This document shows, piece after piece, positions 1 to 12,200 of a stretch of DNA of 64,000 bases; position 1 is the first letter of the stretch; each line of letters starts with the position of its first letter. Position numbers and translations under genes: made by a program. The notes below the pieces were generated by a model, which was not told where the DNA came from, made no database searches, and was given only the letters and a program-made list of their open reading frames with translations. This stretch comes from Ailanthus altissimus (taxonomy: Eukaryota > Streptophyta > Magnoliopsida > Sapindales > Simaroubaceae), in the NCBI GenBank assembly GCA_946807835.1, contig OX327683.1, forward strand, positions 253,001 to 317,000, written 5' to 3'.

Positions 1-110
1 ATTTTTTCAATGGCTTGAAAATGACTGTGGACTGCCATACCTTTTGGAACTGCATTTTTCTTTCTAAAATCTTACATGCTTCTGATGATTGACGCTTCAC
101 ACCTTTTCAG

Positions 111-679
111 ATAAGGTCATACTATGGCATATCAAGGAATCTTCTGGTAAAGTTTAAGGATGATACAATTGATGAAACTTCAGCATTAGCTAAGGTACTT
201 AGCTCAGAATCAGCCATCAGTTCAATGCTAGACATGTCAATTCGCGCGTTGGCAGGAGATCATGGACTTCCTCTGCAACAGGTATCTTTGTACCAAATAT
301 CCAGTTTAAATAAATCTCCAAGCCTGTGAATTTTACACTTTCAAAGATGTTTGTCATGCATATTTGTACATCTCTTGATGAAGTACCGGTTTATGTCCAT
401 TTCTCAGAGAAAGAAGCTAACAGCTTAAATTTGATGTCCTTGCAGGCTCTTCCTGACGTTCCACCAGCGATGGCGGATGCAGTAAATCGTGGTAGTGAAT
501 TTTTTGCCAACCTGACTGTGGGTACACCATGGGGGACACTCGCCAAGGAAGTCGGCAACTCATTAGGTGCCGACGCAAAGATTCTTCGTGCAGAAGCATC
601 CAAGGACCTAAACCTGCTTGTGGATGTGATCACATCTTGGATGGCTTCGAATAAAAGCACAAAACTTCTGAGGCCTTGA
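111..679 (+). CDS. DUF1350 alpha/beta-hydrolase-like protein, C-terminal two exons (5' part outside window)
   Basis: Two exons are visible, 111-281 and 446-679, joined in phase 0 (CAG|GT donor, TGCAG acceptor); the stop is TGA at 677-679. The upstream exon is entered through a TTTTCAG acceptor, so the gene begins left of the window. The joined tail is about 134 residues. It contains KFKDDTIDET, then AGDHGLPLQQ, and ends VITSWMASN. The strand-plus-GxH arrangement near the C-terminus fits the last part of an alpha/beta-hydrolase fold, with the His of GDH as a candidate catalytic residue (inference). I assign DUF1350 ('gut esterase'-like, present in cyanobacteria and plants) from remembered family features and because the next gene is RAD52-2, as in Arabidopsis At5g47860/At5g47870. 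Substrate is unknown to me. A longer open frame starting at 326 runs through the intron and is not the real exon. Confidence 0.7.
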
Positions 680-1900
680 TGAGTAGGATGCAAACACCCA
701 AGTGAAAAATGAAACAGAAGAATATGTTTACTTAGATAAGGTTACTGGCTTACAGCAACTAGGATACTAGAACAGAATTATTGTGCATAGAAGACCATCT
801 CCATGTACATTTTTGTATCATACCAATCCTCATGATCATATAAGAGAAACAAATATCTAACTCCACGAATTTGGAGTTTTTGTGCATGTTTCTTCTTGGT
901 TGTTGAATGGGCTCCTCCCATACTTTTTGTGCCTTGAAGAGCTGTGGTTACTTCGGCCTGCTATGTACTTGGTTTTTGCTGCAAATAAGCTAAAACGTTA
1001 CTAGCGCTCGAGGCCATCATTGCGGGCATCATTATCTCTCACTACTTGACATATAAGAACACTAACAAGTGTCACGCCCTAAATATTTTTCAGCAATTAT
1101 TCAAACATTTGGCGCGCGACAAGATCACTAAGAGGGTATTTAACCCATGATGTGTTATATAGGTTAAAGCTTTTAAAAGACTTAATTGATTTGGGTTAAT
1201 GCTACATATGTGTAGTAGATGAGTGATAGATGGAAGAATATTCTAAAAAAAGCATATTCTTTGAAATATATTTGTGATAGATAGTATCTTTAGAATATTT
1301 TTTTAAATATTCTCCATTTTAGATGTGAACCATTAAATTAGAATTAATCATAACTATCAATTGCATATAATTTTAATTATAAATAGGTGAAGTTCTTGTT
1401 TGAAAAATCATCTTTTAAATTATAAAAATATTTTAAATTTGTAATTTTATAACTTTATAATTTTCTCTTTAATAATAAAATACGAAAACATTCTTTCAAA
1501 ACACTTGGTGTGCTCCTTCCTTATCTCATTCTTTGATTAATTGAATTTTGTAGTCTGCTTAGTGCTTGAAGAGTATCTAAGGCCGCACGAATTCGAAAAT
1601 TCAGTCCGTGACACAAGTGATGCATATTTTTTAGCAACAATGACATGTATAATTATCAGTTTTCAAAATGGTTTATGCATTGAGAAATTTAGTTCTACAA
1701 ACGACCAAACCAAAGAATGGCTGTTCTCCTTGGTTCCACAAAACGATCAAACTATGGCTTAGGTTTTGACAAACCAACTGTGATAATACTAATTATTTAC
1801 ATGAACTGCAAAAGTTAGTATTTAGAGTGACCCAATCTCTCAACAAAAGTAAACAAACTAGATATATGTGGAAGATCATCGTCCTCTCTGTCTATAGCAT
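680..1900. other. Convergent intergenic spacer with two 3'UTRs
   Basis: The 3'UTR of the DUF1350 gene probably extends to about 1000. The rest is AT-rich and holds the 3'UTR of RAD52-2 on the opposite strand. The open frame at 1541-1762 has no recognisable domain and I treat it as chance. A TGTCACGCC string at 1069 resembles the start of some LTRs, but I found no partner end. Confidence 0.5.
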
Positions 1901-4841
1901 CTATTCTTCATGATACAGATACAAGCCAAGACCAAACCGAGCACATGCTTTGCAGAAAGCCATTTCCTCAGCCGCAGTAACTGGATCTACAATGTGGCTC
2001 TCGCTGGATGATACCGTCCCAGTTGCCTCACGGTGTGCCTACATCAGTGACATGATATCAACCATTCAAAGATTAGCAGTTAACGGTCAACGAATTTTAT
2101 TTTAAGAAAATAAAATACACAAATAATATAACAGAGTAAGTTCATGTTTTTATCATTTGCTGGTTCATCATTTCCCTTACTAGATGAAGCCCCTGTTCCT
2201 CGTAATTCCAGACCACATGAAACACTACTACTCAAATAGAAGCACCATCTAAAAATACCAACTACAGGGCTAAACCGTCAGACAAGGTTTCTCACAGATT
2301 GCACTGTATATTGACAAGGTTCATTAGCACTGCAAACAAAATTGTTCAGTGGATATCAAACTGTAACAGATTGATTCATAAAGTAAGTCGGTGTGATCTA
2401 TTTTATTGACATAGAGTAACAGTTTCCTTTTAAGTTAACAGCACTGAACATTACACTTGAAAGATGAGAAGTGAACTTCAACCGTTCTAATAGATAACTT
2501 TTATCAAACCATTACAGTTTTTTTTCTTGTTTGAAAAATGAGAATTTAACTTCAAATCTTCTAAACATTTTACATTTATTGAAGAAAAACTAGTATAGTT
2601 CGGCTTTTAAAATAATTGTCATGGATACTCAATATGCTGCCTGATGCTAATTTGAATATGTAGTCAAACTTCCAGTTCTATAGCCATATGCATTTTTTAT
2701 ACACGCCTTTTACATGCATTTGAATCAATAAATAATGGAACAAAAAACCTATTATTTAACCCATAACTTATTAAAGTACTCATAAGCCTTTAGGTAAATA
2801 ATAGAGTTATAATTTGAAAATAAAATCATATTTTTCTTTTGGTTATTAACTGGATAGAAACTGAATCACAATAACAAATTAAGCCAAATAGAAAAAAAAA
2901 ATGGAAAGCTAAAGTGAGACTTTTGCATTTCTTAATATGGATCTCATAAACTAAGAAAAAATTACATAGAATTCATAGATTCGATCTAAAATTTGTTGAT
3001 GCATGAGCATGTATATTCAATACTGACAGCAGTAATGTGAAAGGTTTAGAATTTAAAACTATAAAGATAGCAATTTCAACTCATGTGTAACAAGTCATGT
3101 AGGACAGGACTAAAAACTTAAGTCACCCTTTAGACAATCTCATCAGGGTGAATATTGTGGCCTTTGCCCCCATGGATAGGGTCATGAGGGTCCAGACTTC
3201 ACCTAGTAGGGAGATAAAAGATGAGATTGAAAATTGTGAACACAACATATATTTAGCAAATCAAATACCATCCACAATGAATTTTTTTAGAAGATTGTGA
3301 TGTTTTTGGGACTGAAAGAATGAAAAAGAAATCTTAAGCTTTTCTTGGACCACAAAACAACAGTGTCTTTGTGATTTGATGCAAGAATTGAATAATGTGA
3401 CACGAGTCAAGGATTCACTGGTGGCAGAAGGTTAAGGAAACAGAAACTCTGTCAGGTTTAAATCCTTACAGGTGCAACAGGGTTGGATGATCTCAGATGT
3501 TAACCAGTCTTACAAAATATTGGGTACAATAGAGTTAGATTTTGAAAAAGGGTATCAACGATCTGCATCTAGGACAAAATACTTATATCCCAAAATCCCT
3601 AAATGTTAGATTCCCAAAACGTGAGCTCACTAAACACAAGACCGTTCTAATGAATAACTCTGGCACAAATACGTTGCACCAGATGTAAGTTAAAGAACTT
3701 CCTCAACTACGCATAAAAAAGGTATAAGGAATAATTCCAATGAATCCCAAAGCAAACAGTCTTGTAAAAAGAAAAAAAAAACAAATGGCAAGCTTACGAG
3801 TCTAAAAATCATATTGCACCTATACAATAACATATGAAGTAAAGATTTAAAACTGCTACAGAGGAACAAATAAAAAATAAAAAGAAAGAGGGATATAGAC
3901 CTCTCCATCAGATCCTCTAATGGTGACACGGTACACCACAGTCACACTCCCGTTCTCTGAGAATATCACATCCCGAACTTCTCCACACCATCCTGCAGAA
4001 GAAGAAAAATATTGAAGCAAATAATAACAATAAACAAATTATTAAAAACATCATCCTCTTTTGCCAGGAAAAAGGCAACAACAACAACAACAATAATACA
4101 CAACAAATTTTTTTTAAAAAAAATCCTTAAAAAAATGATACTTAGATAAGCAGCAACAACAACAATAGTAATAATACACAAAAAATTTAGAAAATAAATA
4201 AATAAATCTTAACAAGACAAAATTAAAAAAAAAATTAATAATAGTAAAAATACACAACAAATTTTAAAAACAAATAAATCTTTAAAAATATATATATTTA
4301 GGTTGAAAGAGAAGAGAGAAACAAACCAGGAGCGTAGAAGCTCAACATCCTGTTAGCATGATACCTAAATAAACAAATATTTATCAGATCAAATAATCAA
4401 AGCGAAAATTGAAATATCACTTCAAAAAATAAAAATTTACCAGGAAATGAAAGTAGAGGAAGAATGAGGGGGATTGATGATGTTATCGGGAATCCTCTTG
4501 TTGAGGTCTCTAAGGATCTCGACGAGCGGCCTCGTTATGTACGACGAGTTTCCCGACGAGAAAGACTTGTCTAACGGCACGACGTAATTCGAATTCGGCA
4601 CTCCCCCTCCCGCTTTCTTATTACTACTACTACTACTACTATTATTATCACCGTTCTTACTATTAATACCACTGCAATAAACAAGCCCCGCCGATCCGAT
4701 TCTCCGAGGGCTCACTCGCAAACAACTGTCGCGGCGCCAAAATGCAACCCGTGCCGGCGATGATGACGATGAGGATGATTTTGGGGATAACAAGTTAGTG
4801 GTGGTGGTTGTTGTGGCTGTGATGTTGATCTGCGATGCCAT
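1901..4841 (-). CDS. RAD52-2: Organellar DNA repair RAD52-like protein 2
   Basis: Four exons on the minus strand: 4441-4841, 4327-4364, 3901-3992 and 1901-2038. They total 669 nt (222 residues), in frame at every junction. The core reads RPLVEILRDLNKRIPDNII, then YHANRMLSFYAPGWCGEVRD, then VTVVYRVTIRGSDGE, and ends CKACARFGLGLYLYHEE. This is the RAD52-like single-stranded-DNA-binding fold of plant RAD52-1/RAD52-2 (also called ODB). The N-terminus is rich in Ser, Thr and Arg with long Ser/Thr runs coded by triplet repeats, which fits a chloroplast or mitochondrial transit peptide. Known role of the family: binding and annealing single-stranded DNA in organelle recombination and repair. I chose the ATG at 4841 (MASQ...); in-frame ATGs at 4901 and 4856 could add up to 20 residues. 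Intron 3 is long (about 1.86 kb). The gene converges on the DUF1350 gene, the arrangement expected from Arabidopsis At5g47860-47870. Confidence 0.92.
4621..4653. repeat. Trinucleotide microsatellite inside RAD52-2 exon 1
   Basis: A run of ACT/ATT triplets on the plus strand codes a poly-Ser tract followed by Asn on the minus strand, in the presumed transit-peptide region. Its length is likely to vary between individuals. Confidence 0.7.
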
Positions 4842-5067
4842 TTTATTTGCTAGCATCCGTCGCCGTCTCTTTTCGCCGCGGCAAATTGTATGAAGAAGCA
4901 AGAAACGGCAACAGAAAATACAAGAGAGTACGATGAAAAAATGGAGATCGAGTTGAGTTTTTAGACTTTAGGCCGGGCTGCTTTAAATCTTTCAGCCTTT
5001 ATCTATTAGACTAAATTGCATTTTATTTATTATTATTATTTTATATCTTATTTATTTTATTTTATTC

Positions 5068-5600
5068 AGTTAATTAAATAAATAATAAGCTCTAGTGTGA
5101 AGTTGAAAGATTTAAAAATATATATTAATTTTTTTTATTTGTAAGGGATTTGAATTTAGGATTCACTATAAGTGAATTTAAAATTATATTTATTTTATAT
5201 GTGGGAAGTAGATTTGAACATAGAATTTTTAAAATGCATTACAAATTCTTTTATTATTAATAATTTGTTTATACATAATTAATTAAATAAATAATAAATT
5301 TTAGTACGAAGAGAAAGGATTTAAAAATATATATTGATTTTTTTTAATATGCAGAAGGGATATTTAAATCTAAGATCTTTAGAATGCATTGCAAACTCTT
5401 TTAATGTTGGTAATTTATGTTATGTAATTAATTAAATAAATAATAAGTTCTAGTCTAAAAAGAAAGAATTTGAAAATATATATTGATTTTTTTTTTTATG
5501 TGCAAGAGGAGAATTTGAACTTAAGATTTTTAAAATGCACTTTAATTTTTTTTTATTATTAGGTCATTTAAACAAATATAATATATATTGATTTATTAGT
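5068..5600. repeat. Three diverged AT-rich tandem repeats
   Basis: The block that starts TTAATTAAATAAATAATAAG, then a TCTAGT-like word, a GATTTAAAAATATATATTGA stretch, an oligo-T run and AATGCATTACAAA-type sequence, recurs near 5070, 5279 and 5428. Copies are roughly 150-210 bp and diverged by indels. There is no coding capacity. The repeat lies just upstream of RAD52-2. Confidence 0.7.
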
Positions 5601-6377
5601 GGGTAAATCAATACACTACTTCTTATAAACTATTTAGTTGATAAAAAAAAATATTTAAGATTTGATCGGTACGATTTCTTTAAATACAGTTTTTATAAGT
5701 AAATATTTTTATAAAAAAAATTCTTAGTCGTTTAATTATCATTCATAATAATTTAAAAGTATTACATAACTGTTTTAGTGAATAAGTATTTTTATGTTAT
5801 GTTATAAGAGAAATAAAGTAAAAAATTTAAAATAAAGTAGGAGTATTTTAAATAATTCTACACTTTAAAAAAAATCTAACTTCTATTCTTAAACACTCAA
5901 AATTTAATTATTTTTAATAAAAGTAAAATAATTTTTTAAATTTTAATAATTATTATTTGATTTGTAACTAAACGTTTGAAAAAAAATTCAAAAAACTTTT
6001 TTAGACTTATAGAAAAGTCATATTACACAAACTCTTAATTAATCAATAATTTTGACTTTATTCAGAATGTATTATAATATTAGGACGTGGCATGATGTAA
6101 ACAGAAAACAAATAAATAATATCGCTAATTTTATGTGTTACATGTATAATCATATTACTCATGACGTTGTTTATTAAATTATATATATATATATTTATAT
6201 AGGTTATAATTTTGACCAAATGAAAAATGAAAGGGTACAAACGTCATTTTATAAAAGGGAAAAACATTACTTGCGGTGGTGGTGGTGTTGGACTGGGGTT
6301 GGATCGCGTGGGCAAACAGAGGCCTTGTTGTTGTTGGCGGTGTTATAAAGGTTCCAATTTCCAACTGAAACTGCCTA

Positions 6378-6378
6378 C

Positions 6379-6409
<31 letters not shown>

Positions 6410-6412
6410 AAT
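6378..6412. repeat. (ATT)n microsatellite
   Basis: About eleven uninterrupted ATT triplets. Confidence 0.85.
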
Positions 6413-7568
6413 TTACTTATATTAACAATCAAATATTTATGAAAATTTTGGTATCACGGCGAGTAGTCTTGATTTTTAATTTGGGAACAAAGTTCGTTGA
6501 TGTAGTTGGGGCGCAATCAAAATATGAGATTTGAGAGTGAAAATTTTGTGGCGTTAATTTATAGAGTTTACCATTTTTCTAATAATTCTCTAAGATTTAT
6601 TGTTAAAAATAAAGAATTATTATTTTTATTAATAGCATTTAACAATTAGGCAACCATATGCTTCAATTTACATTAGATATTGGGTCATTTATTGTTGCGA
6701 ATAAATAAAATATTAAAGAATTGACCATACGTAAAATTATAATTATTGATATGAATTTCGGTTGTGTTACTAAAAATTTTGAAAAAATTAAAATAAAAGA
6801 GCACTTATTTTAGAGTGAGTTTACTATTTAAATATTTTCAACAATTATTCGTTCTGTACTTAGCTACTTAGCATTTATTGTGGGCACAATAATTAGTACA
6901 TAAAAAATGCATCCTTTTCAATTCTCTCGTATTAGGAAAAGCTCGAGTTCCCTCCCATACAAAAGTAGAGATAATTTTTTTAAAATTTTAAAAGAATAAA
7001 ATTACCTTTTTTTTAGAAGTATATTTCTCTAAATTTTAATAGAATAATTTTAATTTTTTATAAATCTAAATAGGCTACACCACAACCAATACAATCGCCT
7101 TAGGTAAATTAACAATCATAAACAATACGTATGATCACGTAGTTAAATTAACAAATAAAAAGAAAAGGGTAAATTTTAAGTGTTAACTTGAAAATGTTAC
7201 AAAAAATTTTAAAAAATAATAATAAAAAAACTACAAAGATAAGTTCAAGTTACAATAGTTGGGGGGAATTGGGTCCAAGATGTTGAACGTTTAGACTTTA
7301 GAGCAACAAAACAAAACAAAATAGGTACAATTGGTCTTGTTGTCATTAGGATTTGGGAGATAAAATTCTAATTAAAAAAATATTATTAATTAAAAAGTGT
7401 CAATATTATGATGGTCATTTCCGTCGTTATTTTTAAACCAATTACATCTCTTATATGGGTGGGAAAAAATAGTGCTATATTTTTAAATATTTGTTAATTT
7501 ATTTATTTTTATTAATGTAATAATTATATGATATTGATTAATGATAAATACATGAATAGAGTATTTGT

Positions 7569-7675
7569 TTAAATGGTCTAGTGATAAAAAATTTGTAATA
7601 CATTTCTTCATTAAAATGGAGGTCTCGTGTTCAATTCTACCACCTTTTGAATAAAAAATAAATAAATACATAAAT
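7569..7675 (+). mobile_element. tRNA-derived SINE remnant
   Basis: A degraded A-box-like word (GGTCTAGTGATAAA) lies about 45 bp before a degraded B box (CTCGTGTTCAATTCTACC). An A-rich tail with ATAAATA repeats follows. This spacing and tail are typical of a plant tRNA-related SINE. The boxes are imperfect, so it is probably an old inactive copy. Confidence 0.45.
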
Positions 7676-9205
7676 AAAAATATAAATGTTGTATCTAATT
7701 ATATAAGCAAACCATTACTTCTTTTTTTTAATAAAAAAATGTAACACTAGCACTACTCTTAAAGGGTAAATAACCAATAGCATTTAATTTTCTAGAAGAT
7801 TGTTCAACTTTTGCCTGAAGCAGTAATAAAAATCTTAGGAGTAATATGCAAGGCTCAAAAACTTTAGACTCCCACCTACTTTCAATTCATTCCAATCTTT
7901 AAGTTGAAGCATAACCTAACTATGTGATTAAATTCATGCCTATAGAAATAAGTAGTCCTCCCTTTCTATCAATCTCAAAAACTTCTCTTAATTTTAATAA
8001 ATTTATTTAGTTGACTTATCACTTTTTAAAAAAAAATTGTTGACCTATAATTTCTCTATAAAAAAGGGTTAGATTTTCATAATTAGAGAACAATTTTTGT
8101 ATATAGCCTTATGTATTACAAATTGATAACTATCATTCGTAAGGTAGTTATTGACTTTTTAACTTCAACATCAATTAATAATAAACACATTAGATATCAT
8201 ATATACAAAATTTATACTCAACCATATAAATATAATATCATTGGTTTTACAATTATATTATAATTCGCAATTTGTGAATGTTAATATTTTTAATTTGTTT
8301 AATTAATACAATTTTAAAATTAGAATTTAAACCGGTCACATTATGATTTGAGAAAAAATTAATTTTATTTTTTATAAAAAAAAATACTCTCAAAATTTAA
8401 TATAAAGAATAGTTTCATCCTCCTATTTTTAAAATTACATTCCAAAACACTCTTTTTTATTATCAATTTTTACTTTTTTTTTAAAAAAATTTAGATGAAG
8501 CAATATTATTATCGTGTTGATTATAAAATTTTAACTATAATAATATCAATAATAAGTCAAAATTTTGTTATCCCAATCGCCTAAAAGAGTTTTTTTCAAT
8601 AATTATTTTTATAAAAAAGGTGAAATTAAATTTTAAGAATTTAGACATCTTTTATCTAAAAAAACAAAACCCTACAATTAAGCCAAATGGACACAATTCA
8701 TTCGCAAAAATCTAAAGCATTGGGACTTAGTTGGATCTCTCAATACACTAACGCACATATTCGAATATCGACTGAACTGTCTCAACGTTTTAAACTCAGC
8801 TCATGGACCATTTAAATGGACGAACCCAACATTTGAAACATACTAAAACCCCCAGTGACAAAGAGCCAATATCCAAATACCAAACTTTTCCGTTGATGTG
8901 AACTCTTAGAAAAGATCAACCCACTATTCCTTGAGCAATGATCCTTCACTCGACACAGTTAGATCACTAAACCCAGACTTTCGTCAGCATAAAATACAAG
9001 AAAAAAAAATGAGCAAGAAATGTAAGAACCATTTTATATATTTTTTCTTTTTTTTTACCCTTTGGTTACAAAACCAAGGACCACAAAACTTGTGAAGGAA
9101 AAAAACAACACTTTCATTAATTAACTAACAAAATACATGAAAACATTAGGTAAGTTAATTAGGAACCAACATATATGGGTAAAGGGTCAAAATTGTGGCA
9201 TTATG

Positions 9206-12200
9206 TTATGCCTGCAGAGATATTGCTGCAGCTTTTGTATGGTCTGCACCCTTAACTTTCTTTCGAGAACTCTCTCTAGATTTGTTTGATTTCCGTTTCT
9301 TCAAGGCAGTTTCCCTCCCTTCAGACTCTGTTTGCTCCTCTGTGACATTTTCTGTTGGGAGTACATCATTAGCATTCTTGGCATCGGGGTGTGTAGAAGA
9401 CTTGGCCTTCGGTTCTCTTGCTTCGACATCTGGTTCGAGAACCGACATTCCCATTAGAGTATAGTCTAACAAATATGTGTTCCTTACAAGCCTATCCATC
9501 CTACTGAAATGCCGCTGAGTGTATGGGATCAGGCCTTCCAGAAGGTCCGTGACACCTTTTATCTGCAGTTTGATCCGATCAAAGAGCTAATCAGGATATT
9601 TGCATTTATAAGCTGTGTACATTAAGGCTGAAGAAATAATTTTACAATGAAAATCAGATTCTTCCCACAATTGTCCTCTCTTTTTTTTTTTTTTTTGGTA
9701 CAAAACTTCAGGAAAAGATAGCAACAACTGAAAAATATTTTGTTAAACTAAACAAGTAATTTGCGAGTATGACAAAACAATGCATGAGCTTGAGCTGCAA
9801 GGTTCACGGGGATCGAAGTACAGGGTTTATGTGGATAACAGGTGTAATAATTTCCTCCATAGAAATCCAGAATGTCATTTTCCTCATATTCTCTCAAGGA
9901 AAATGTCTTTTAAATATTTTCTAGAAACAAACATAAGTTTTTTTCCCTGATTTTTCCTGCAAGGCAATTTAAACTGACATGATCATAATCAAACACTTGA
10001 AAGGGAGCTTATCCTATGCAATTGATGATATAACTCAAGACCAGTAGGATTGACATCCTAAATTTTCTGCATCCAAGATCTAGCCTCTTAAAATTTTTAT
10101 CCCCAAAAGCTTGCAAGTATCTACTGGCAATTTGACAAGGTCTAACAGAAAATCTATGTACAATATCCTGTGATATGTTTACTTAACATATGATAATAAC
10201 AATAATAAAGGAAAGAAAGACAGGGAATACATAAAAACATGATCACCTGAATAATCTCTGTTGGAGGAAGGATGTTAAAAAGCCGGAATAGCACAAATTG
10301 TGCAACATGGCACAACTTTGGCTTTGTATTCCATTCTCGAATGTACCCAAGAAGTAGGCTGAACTCTTCTTTTCCAAGAGCATGAAGGGCTTTCTCTATC
10401 TGATGTTCTGCTTCTCTCTTCCTGCAAAGCATTTGGTTACAAAAAACACAGAGTAGTTACATTACAGAGAAAATAAGAAATTAGTGCTTACCTGCACACA
10501 TTGGCGAATAACTCAAATAGTTTACGAGGCCTGCGAAGTTCGAATGCTAATTGGATTGCTTTAGTGTATTCAGCATCCAAGACAGCATTTTCTAATTCTT
10601 GAACTCTCAAAACCTCTTCTTCCTGATTGGCATCAAAACAGATATATAAAATTGTTAATATTTCACCATTGCAAAACTCTGTTATAAGATTAGCCAGAAT
10701 ACAAGATGTCATAGCCAAGTCAATAAGGGCACTTTCCAGCTAGAAGCTTGACTGGAAACTAAAAGTATCAACTACAAAACCCACTAATCAGCTTTCAAAA
10801 GTCCAAGGCCGGGAAGGTAATTGCCAAGGTGATGAAGTACTGAGCACATCAAGCATCAAAAGATATAGTCAAGAGAAACAAGTAATACCCAAAATTCTAA
10901 GGATTTGTTATGGACCACAATATGATAAAATAAATTACATCCTAAACCATTAAAAGTTCCATTGTAATACCAATTAGATTTAAGCCAACAGAAGGTAATT
11001 GAGTGACAACACTCATGTCCTTGCGCAAAGCTTAGGCTCAAGTTGCATCATGCACTCTTGCTATACAGGGGCAGGTTTAACACAATGGAACCAGCTATCA
11101 CTGAGGCCTCACCCACCATCCTCTTGCCCCATTATGTTTTTCTTTCTTGTTCAGGAAGAAATCAACAGTGTCTTACATTATAAGAACAAATGTCGTTGCT
11201 AGAAATAAACCCAACATGCATCCTTCATTAACCTTTCCATGTCTATGTATAAAATAATCATAATAATGAACAACTATAGAAGGTGACAGACAACATTGAT
11301 GCAAGGAAATTACTGCATCATCTATATATATGCTTAAGCAATAAAAAGGCACTCAAACAGTGGATCAAATGGCTCACCTCTCTACGGAAAGCTTCCTCTT
11401 TATCAGCAGCCGTTGAATCATGCCACAGATTGATAAGAGCATCACCGCCACCGGTTGCAAACATTTCTGACTTCTTCCCAACAGCCAAGGCCCAGACCTG
11501 CAAACCAAGTTCCTTATAATAAAAAAAATGAAAAAATTCTTATTGGAGAAAGATAAGCAATGAATCATAAAAGGTGGCTTCAGCGCAATGAACTGGGTTA
11601 TGCCAGGAATGCTGAAAGATTTCACTTGAAAAAGGTATAATCATACATATATAGAAAAGGGGGGAGTTCAACAAGATTAACTCCTAAGAGAGAACATTTA
11701 CAACAAATACTAATTTCATAGGAAGCACTTTCAGAATTTAAACTTCTACAGTATATATTGAGACTGAATTTAAATAATTGGAAAAAAAGGAACAAGTGGT
11801 TCGATGGCAAATTCCATAGCAATATGAAAAAGAGACTCGATTGAAAATCATCCAAGTATGTCAACATGTGAGCCCGCGAATTTGTTCAGACCTGAAAATA
11901 CAGGCATCCAAGGTCTAAATTTCTGGAATCGATCCACCCTGCCACAGGTTGGAGGTGAATTCAGGATGAAAAGTTCCTATTTTTATTCAACCAGCATAAA
12001 GGTACAGTCTCCAATTTCTAAGCCTAGCCTGATGTAATCCCAAGAATTCCATTGACAACCCTTAATCCAAACCATACAACTTGGTTAAAAAAGGATAGCA
12101 TCCCCATCATAAGAAAATCATTCAATGTATTGAAAGATTATAATCCACATCCACCATTTACACAAACTCAGCAAGCATAAAACTCTTCAATCCAACAGAG

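Larger units (their letters stand above)
5601..9190. other. AT-rich intergenic spacer
   Basis: Apart from the SINE remnant at 7.6 kb and the ATT microsatellite at 6.4 kb I see no gene. Open frames of 60-71 codons (6058-6442, 7483-7671) are low-complexity and lie in AT-rich sequence. The last few hundred bases are likely the 3' flank of the TOZ gene. Confidence 0.6.

Noticed and set aside
326..679. Open frame of 117 codons beginning in the DUF1350 intron
   Set aside because: Its first ~40 codons are intron; the real exon starts at 446 after a TGCAG acceptor.
1069..1790. Possible solo LTR starting TGTCACGCC
   Set aside because: No matching end and no target duplication found.
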